NCBI GenBank assembly: GCA_030917205.1
Contig: JAUPVE010000020.1
Coordinates: forward strand, 1 to 9,316
Direction: 5' to 3'
DNA: 9,316 nt
From: Patescibacteria group bacterium
Lineage (GTDB): Bacteria; Patescibacteriota; Patescibacteriia; UBA1558; GWA2-36-10
Both the position numbers and the translations under genes were made by a program. A model generated the notes under the pieces. It was not told the DNA's origin. It did no database searches and saw nothing but the letters and a program-made list of their open reading frames with translations. Below are positions 5,984 to 9,316 of this stretch, in pieces (position 1 is the first letter of the stretch; each line of letters starts with the position of its first letter).

Positions 5984-6024
5984 GGAGGTCTTAACGCTTT
6001 ATCGACTAAACAAAGCTCCCTCCT
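5984..6024 (-). promoter_or_regulatory. Stem-loop between rplK and rplA, candidate L1 mRNA-binding site
   Basis: On the minus strand, GGAGG (6023-6019) pairs with CCTCC (5988-5984), and GCTTT (6016-6012) with AAAGC (6000-5996). An asymmetric internal loop (GA against GTTAAGA) separates the two stems, and the apical loop has 11 nt. The segment AGGAGGGAGCTTTG resembles, from memory, the L1-binding region of E. coli 23S rRNA (AGGUGGGAGGCUUUG), and the outer stem GGAGG/CCTCC takes the place of rRNA GGUGG/CCACC. The site ends 15 nt before the rplA ATG. The GGAGG is too distant to be its Shine-Dalgarno. Confidence 0.45.
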
Positions 6025-6033
6025 GATTAAAAT

Positions 6034-6459
6034 TTATTCTTGAATTTTTACACCCATCTGACGAGCAGTACCAGCGATAATACGCTTGGCTGCTTCGATG
6101 TCAGTAGTGTTTAAATCAGACATCTTGGTTTTGGCAATCTCAGTCAACTGAGCATCAGTCAAAACACCAACTTTGTCTTGCAATGGTTTACCAGAACCTT
6201 TTTCCAATTTCAAAGCTTTTTTGATAAGCTCTGAAGCTGGGGCAGTTTTCAAGATAAAATCAAAAGTACGATCAGTATAGATAGTCATCTCTACTGGCAC
6301 CACTTCACCCATTCTATCTTTAGTAGCATCATTGAATCTGACAACAAAGTCTTGGATATTTAAGCCATGAGGTCCTAAAGCTGTACCAACTGGAGGAGCA
6401 GGAGTAGCTTTTCCACCTGGAATCTGTAATTTCACTAATTGTTTAATTTCTTTTGCCAT
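6034..6459 (-). CDS. rplK: 50S ribosomal protein L11
   Basis: L11 sits at the GTPase-associated centre of the large subunit, contacts elongation and release factors, and is the site of thiopeptide binding and stringent-response sensing. The 141 residues are the usual length. The proline-rich N-terminal segment (PGGKATPAPPVG, about 14-25) and the domain linker are clear, and the C-terminal RNA-binding domain ends with the conserved GTARQMGVKI. The usual GPALGQ after the prolines is GTALGP here, a lineage-type variation. The gene lies 27 nt after nusG and has no Shine-Dalgarno. Confidence 0.98.
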   Translation of the reverse strand: MAKEIKQLVKLQIPGGKATPAPPVGTALGPHGLNIQDFVVRFNDATKDRMGEVVPVEMTIYTDRTFDFILKTAPASELIKKALKLEKGSGKPLQDKVGVLTDAQLTEIAKTKMSDLNTTDIEAAKRIIAGTARQMGVKIQE

Positions 6460-6486
6460 ATAATTTAATTAATATCTTTTAAAATA

Positions 6487-7032
6487 CTATACTTTCTTAA
6501 TTTGTAAAAAGTCTAATTCTACCGGCGTTTCACGACCAAACATGGAAACTAATACCTTGGCCTTACCACGAGCTTCATCAATATCAGAAACTTTACCTTC
6601 ATAATCTTTGAATGGTCCATCAACAATTTTGACCAACTCACCGATTTCAATGTCAATCTTGTACTCTGGCTCTTCTTGGCCCATACGTTGCAACAATGAC
6701 TTCATCTCTTCATCAGAGACTGGAGTAGGTGTAGTACCAGAACCAACGAAACCTGTGACATTAGGAGTATTACGTACCACATACCAAGAGGCATCGGTCA
6801 CAATCATATTGACTAAAACATAGCCAGGAAAAATCTTTTCCTTGATAGTTTTGCGTTTGCCATTCTTGATTTTTATTTTACTTTCTGTCGGAATCAGGAT
6901 ATCAAAAATTTTATCCTCCATATCCATAGATTCAATTCTCTGGTGTAAATTTCTGGAAACGTTTTCTTCGTAGCCAGAATAAGTGTGCAAGACGTACCAG
7001 CGTCGACCTTGTTGAGCTGTTTGCTTTGGCAT
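6487..7032 (-). CDS. nusG: Transcription elongation/antitermination factor NusG
   Basis: NusG binds the RNA polymerase clamp through its NGN domain and modulates pausing, Rho termination and transcription-translation coupling through its KOW domain. The 181 residues match the family. The NGN domain is about 11-115 (RWYVLHTYSGYE, then the signature KIFPGYVLV at 66-74). The C-terminal KOW domain is about 128-181 (GELVKIVDGPFKDYEGKV). There is no insertion domain. It starts 13 nt after the secE stop, the classical secE-nusG pairing, and stops with TAG 27 nt before rplK. Confidence 0.98.
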   Translation of the reverse strand: MPKQTAQQGRRWYVLHTYSGYEENVSRNLHQRIESMDMEDKIFDILIPTESKIKIKNGKRKTIKEKIFPGYVLVNMIVTDASWYVVRNTPNVTGFVGSGTTPTPVSDEEMKSLLQRMGQEEPEYKIDIEIGELVKIVDGPFKDYEGKVSDIDEARGKAKVLVSMFGRETPVELDFLQIKKV

Positions 7033-7045
7033 AAGTGTCTTTAGT

Positions 7046-7231
7046 TTATTTAATCAAAACTAATTCTAAAATTTTACTCAAACCATAGTCAGCAGCGCCC
7101 AAAAAGACAGCCACGATTACGGAAATGAGAATAACCACTAAAGTATGATTAATAGTAGTTTGGCGACTAGGCCAGACTACTTTAGCCAATTCTTCCTTGG
7201 CCCCTTTTAAATAATCAGTTAATTTACTCAT
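7046..7231 (-). CDS. secE: Preprotein translocase subunit SecE
   Basis: SecE clamps SecY in the plasma-membrane translocon. The 61-residue single-span form is typical of most bacteria outside the gammaproteobacteria. The conserved amphipathic segment is at 10-23 (KEELAKVVWPSR, with W20-P21), and one membrane helix follows at about 29-49. It is the first gene of the secE-nusG-rplK-rplA unit, about 50 nt downstream of the predicted transcription start. There is no Shine-Dalgarno before the ATG. Confidence comes from the motif and the nusG neighbour. Confidence 0.96.
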   Translation of the reverse strand: MSKLTDYLKGAKEELAKVVWPSRQTTINHTLVVILISVIVAVFLGAADYGLSKILELVLIK

Positions 7232-7255
7232 AATAGTAGAAAAATAAGTTCTTTA

Positions 7256-7276
7256 AAACAGCTTGAGAAGCTGTTT
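7256..7276 (-). promoter_or_regulatory. Hairpin at the 5' end of the secE leader
   Basis: AAACAGCTT and AAGCTGTTT form a perfect 9-bp stem with a 3-nt loop (7265-7267). It starts only about 5 nt after the predicted transcription start of the secE operon. It could protect the 5' end of the mRNA or influence early elongation. It lacks a T-run on the minus strand, so it is a poor terminator for the upstream methyltransferase transcript. Confidence 0.55.
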
Positions 7277-7287
7277 AATGTGCCAAT

Positions 7288-7316
7288 AGTATATCATAAA
7301 GAAAAAGTTTTGGCAA
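7288..7316 (-). promoter_or_regulatory. Promoter of the secE-nusG-rplK-rplA operon
   Basis: On the minus strand, TTGCCA (7316-7311, five of six to TTGACA) and TATACT (7293-7288, five of six to TATAAT) are separated by exactly 17 nt. The -10 is also preceded by TGA, giving an extended -10. The predicted start is near 7281. A strong sigma70-type promoter fits a ribosomal operon. Confidence 0.82.
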
Positions 7317-7372
7317 GGGCTTTCAAAATACCACTTTTTAGCCTATCTTTCATCAAAATATGGTCGAAATAG

Positions 7373-8071
7373 CTAAACCGGCTCTTTTTGTAGGTAAGCC
7401 AATAAATAGTTCCTTTTGTAGTTTTGACCATCAAATCTGGTATAACCAGATCTTTTGCTTATTTTTTTGATCTTAAAATAGGCCCCATAAATTTTACGAA
7501 AATCCTCTTCACTAAAAACTCTTTCTATTAGATTCAAATCTTTCATAAAATAAGTATCTTTTTCTGGACCAGGACTGACTTTCAATAAATTTTTAGCATT
7601 TTTATCAGCATCTTTACATAGTGCTCTGACAAAAAAATATCCGCCATTTTTCAAAGTACGCTGAACTTCCCGAAGGTACACTCCTCTTTCTTTTTCATTG
7701 AGTGAATTGGAAGACGTGACATCCAAAACTAGATCAAAATATTCATCGGCGAATGGATATTTTACGCCAATGCTTTGTTTGAGATATTTAACATTTTTCT
7801 GAATATTTAAAATTTTGGCACGCTCAACTGCTATACCAATAGCTGTGTTAGATATTTCTAAGCCTACCACCATATTACCCAGCCCTGCTAAATAATTAGC
7901 ATTTCTACCAGTGCCTGAACCCAGGTCCAAAACATGTAGATGACTTAATTCTAAGTTAGCTTCTTTTTTTAAATACTTAAAAAAACGCAAAGTATCATTT
8001 TGCGGTTCGGCTTTTTTGGTCACTAGTTTAGGATCTTGATATTCTTCTTCCCAAGTAGAAAATTGCGCCAT
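7373..8071 (-). CDS. Class I SAM-dependent methyltransferase
   Basis: This is a Rossmann-fold methyltransferase of unknown substrate. Among 232 residues, motif I (VLDLGSGTGRN, 47-57) binds SAM, the acidic E72 at the end of strand 2 (VVGLEIS) should hold the ribose, FADEYFDLVLDV (107-118) is the motif before strand 4, and LKNGGYFFVRA (140-150) is the usual post-motif strand. The general shape matches methyltransf_11/25-type small-molecule or lipid enzymes. Its ATG at 8071 follows the upstream membrane-protein stop after 4 nt, so the two are probably co-transcribed and could act on the same envelope product (inference). It has no Shine-Dalgarno. No terminator separates its TAG from the secE promoter, so some read-through into secE is likely. 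Confidence 0.88.
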   Translation of the reverse strand: MAQFSTWEEEYQDPKLVTKKAEPQNDTLRFFKYLKKEANLELSHLHVLDLGSGTGRNANYLAGLGNMVVGLEISNTAIGIAVERAKILNIQKNVKYLKQSIGVKYPFADEYFDLVLDVTSSNSLNEKERGVYLREVQRTLKNGGYFFVRALCKDADKNAKNLLKVSPGPEKDTYFMKDLNLIERVFSEEDFRKIYGAYFKIKKISKRSGYTRFDGQNYKRNYLLAYLQKEPV

Positions 8072-8075
8072 TTAT

Positions 8076-9316
8076 TTATTTCTTTAGAAATATATGCCAA
8101 TTATTTTTGATATAGACTTCTTCCCAATCTTGCTTACTGATATTTTCTTTTGGTATTTTGATCAATAAATCTTGACCACCATTTGGGTAGCGGTCAGCCC
8201 AAAAAAATAAAGTAAAATCACCATCAAAAACGCTTGTCTGCTCATCATAAAAAAGCAAACTATCAATTTGTGGTTCTTTACCTTGATTAATTATATTCAT
8301 AAAATCTACCGCACTTTCAGCCTCGGACATAGCCATAACCTCAGCTAAACGCTGACTATACTGAGCGGCTTGGTGACTAAAATGCGGACTAAAGGCGATA
8401 TAGTATGACAAAGGTAAATAAGCATTGAGATTGGCCGTACCACTAGTCAACCAAGTACGCGACTTGTAATCTGGTACATATTGTCTGATGTCAGCGGCTA
8501 ATTGCTGTGATCTATCATCAGCTTGTAAATCATTTTCAATCTGCCTGATAATCACCGGATCATCTAGCCAACGAATTAGGGGCACTTGAGAAAAAATAAC
8601 TACCAAAAATACTAAAAAAATAATATTTGATTGTTTTTGATATTTTTCTTTGACTAAAGAAAAAATATGTAAAGACATGATAGTCAAACCAACAGCCAAA
8701 GCTGCCCCACCCAAAAACATAAAGGGCTTGTAAGCTTGGACTGGATGATAGCCAACTAGATATAAAAGCACACTGACCATCTGATAAAAATAAGAAAACG
8801 CCAAAACTCCAGCGATACTTTTGATGGCAATATTTTTTTTGTAAAAATAAATTAAGCCCACTAGACCCAAGAGTAGTAATATAGCTCGCCAAGAAATAGC
8901 TGACCAAGGATTAAAAGTAAATAAATCCGGAAAGACAAAAAACTTAGCTTGCCAGTTCTCTATACCATATTTGATAAAAGAAATAAGTAGTGGCAACCAA
9001 AATACAGCCGATACCAAGGCCATCAAAGCACTATTGATAACAAATCTTTTTAGCTGAGTTTTTTTATCCCGAGCTTTCAATGCTAAAACAAAAATAAGTG
9101 GCAATAATATAAACCACCAAAAATAAAATAACAAAAATAATAAACCAGAACTTATCCCTAAAAATACATATTGATTCTTGGTCCACTTGGCTTCTAGAGA
9201 CAACACTGACCAAAATATTAGCCAAATGACGCAAAGTAAAGCTGCTAAGGCTTCATAAGGCTTGAGCAATAAAGCATCAAAATCACTGATCAACAGTAAA
9301 AAAATTGGTAATAAAG
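8076..9316 (-). CDS. Polytopic membrane protein, possibly an AftA-like GT-C arabinofuranosyltransferase, 5'-partial
   Basis: The frame stays open to the window edge. The first start-like codon inside, TTG at 9293, is preceded by seven in-frame hydrophobic codons, so the true start lies outside. Of 412 visible residues, the first 250 form about seven membrane segments (roughly 24-41, 50-78, 92-113, 142-158, 166-189, 196-217, 230-248), and the last 155 or so form a soluble domain, likely extracytoplasmic. The soluble part (TWLTSGTANLNAYLP, then SPHFSHQAAQYSQRL, then DRYPNGG near 374) recalls the C-terminal domain of actinobacterial AftA galactan arabinofuranosyltransferases. This is recognition from memory, not a computed match. 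The N-terminal catalytic acidic motif of GT-C enzymes would be outside the window. A generic O-antigen-type or lipid-linked glycosyltransferase is the alternative. A methyltransferase follows 4 nt after the stop. Confidence 0.6.
   Translation of the reverse strand, partial: LLPIFLLLISDFDALLLKPYEALAALLCVIWLIFWSVLSLEAKWTKNQYVFLGISSGLLFLLFYFWWFILLPLIFVLALKARDKKTQLKRFVINSALMALVSAVFWLPLLISFIKYGIENWQAKFFVFPDLFTFNPWSAISWRAILLLLGLVGLIYFYKKNIAIKSIAGVLAFSYFYQMVSVLLYLVGYHPVQAYKPFMFLGGAALAVGLTIMSLHIFSLVKEKYQKQSNIIFLVFLVVIFSQVPLIRWLDDPVIIRQIENDLQADDRSQQLAADIRQYVPDYKSRTWLTSGTANLNAYLPLSYYIAFSPHFSHQAAQYSQRLAEVMAMSEAESAVDFMNIINQGKEPQIDSLLFYDEQTSVFDGDFTLFFWADRYPNGGQDLLIKIPKENISKQDWEEVYIKNNWHIFLKK

Noticed and set aside
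5999..6013. Mini-ORF TTG-TTT-AGT-CGA-TAA on the minus strand behind GGAGG in the rplK-rplA gap
   Set aside because: The GGAGG is paired in the proposed hairpin and four codons with a TTG start carry little weight; the RNA-structure reading explains the sequence better.
7232..7372. tRNA-Trp or rpmG upstream of secE, as found in many bacteria
   Set aside because: No cloverleaf and no coding frame are visible; the gap holds only the promoter and the short hairpin.

Overview
The window looks like a chromosomal piece of a low-G+C bacterium, most likely a member of the Candidate Phyla Radiation (Patescibacteria, Parcubacteria-like). This is an inference from compact gene spacing, AT-rich codon use, mostly Shine-Dalgarno-less starts, an LCP protein with a Ser/Thr/Pro tail, and a secE-nusG-rplK-rplA cluster that stops after rplA. 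The standard genetic code fits: the long conserved genes contain no in-frame TGA. Both outer genes run off the window.

Layout. Bases 2-3275 (+) hold the end of an LCP (LytR-CpsA-Psr) cell-wall ligase, then der (ribosome-assembly GTPase) with its own extended -10 promoter, then pth (peptidyl-tRNA hydrolase) 3 nt behind der. pth converges on pepA (leucyl aminopeptidase, minus strand, 3272-4765), and their stop codons overlap. Bases 4806-5139 hold a compact plus-strand unit: a consensus-like promoter, a strong Shine-Dalgarno, a 60-residue protein with two CxxC pairs, and a strong intrinsic terminator. Its -35 box is back to back with a probable pepA -35. Bases 5124-5275 hold palindromes: two convergent terminator tails and an 83-bp REPIN-like inverted pair of REP hairpins.

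Bases 5285-7316 (minus) hold secE, nusG, rplK and rplA, driven by a well-formed promoter just upstream of secE. The rplK-rplA gap contains a stem-loop that resembles, from memory, the L1-binding region of 23S rRNA, so it is a candidate L1 autoregulatory site. Bases 7373-9316 (minus) hold a class I SAM methyltransferase and, 4 nt upstream of it, the C-terminal part of a polytopic membrane protein that may be an AftA-like GT-C arabinofuranosyltransferase.

Most genes serve core translation and secretion: ribosome assembly, peptidyl-tRNA recycling, L11/L1, NusG and SecE. The flanks deal with the envelope. The most unusual stretch is 4806-5275. It is G+C-richer than its neighbours, contains the only strong Shine-Dalgarno and the only TGA stop among the genes here, encodes an unrecognised small putative zinc protein, and adjoins a mobile-type palindrome.
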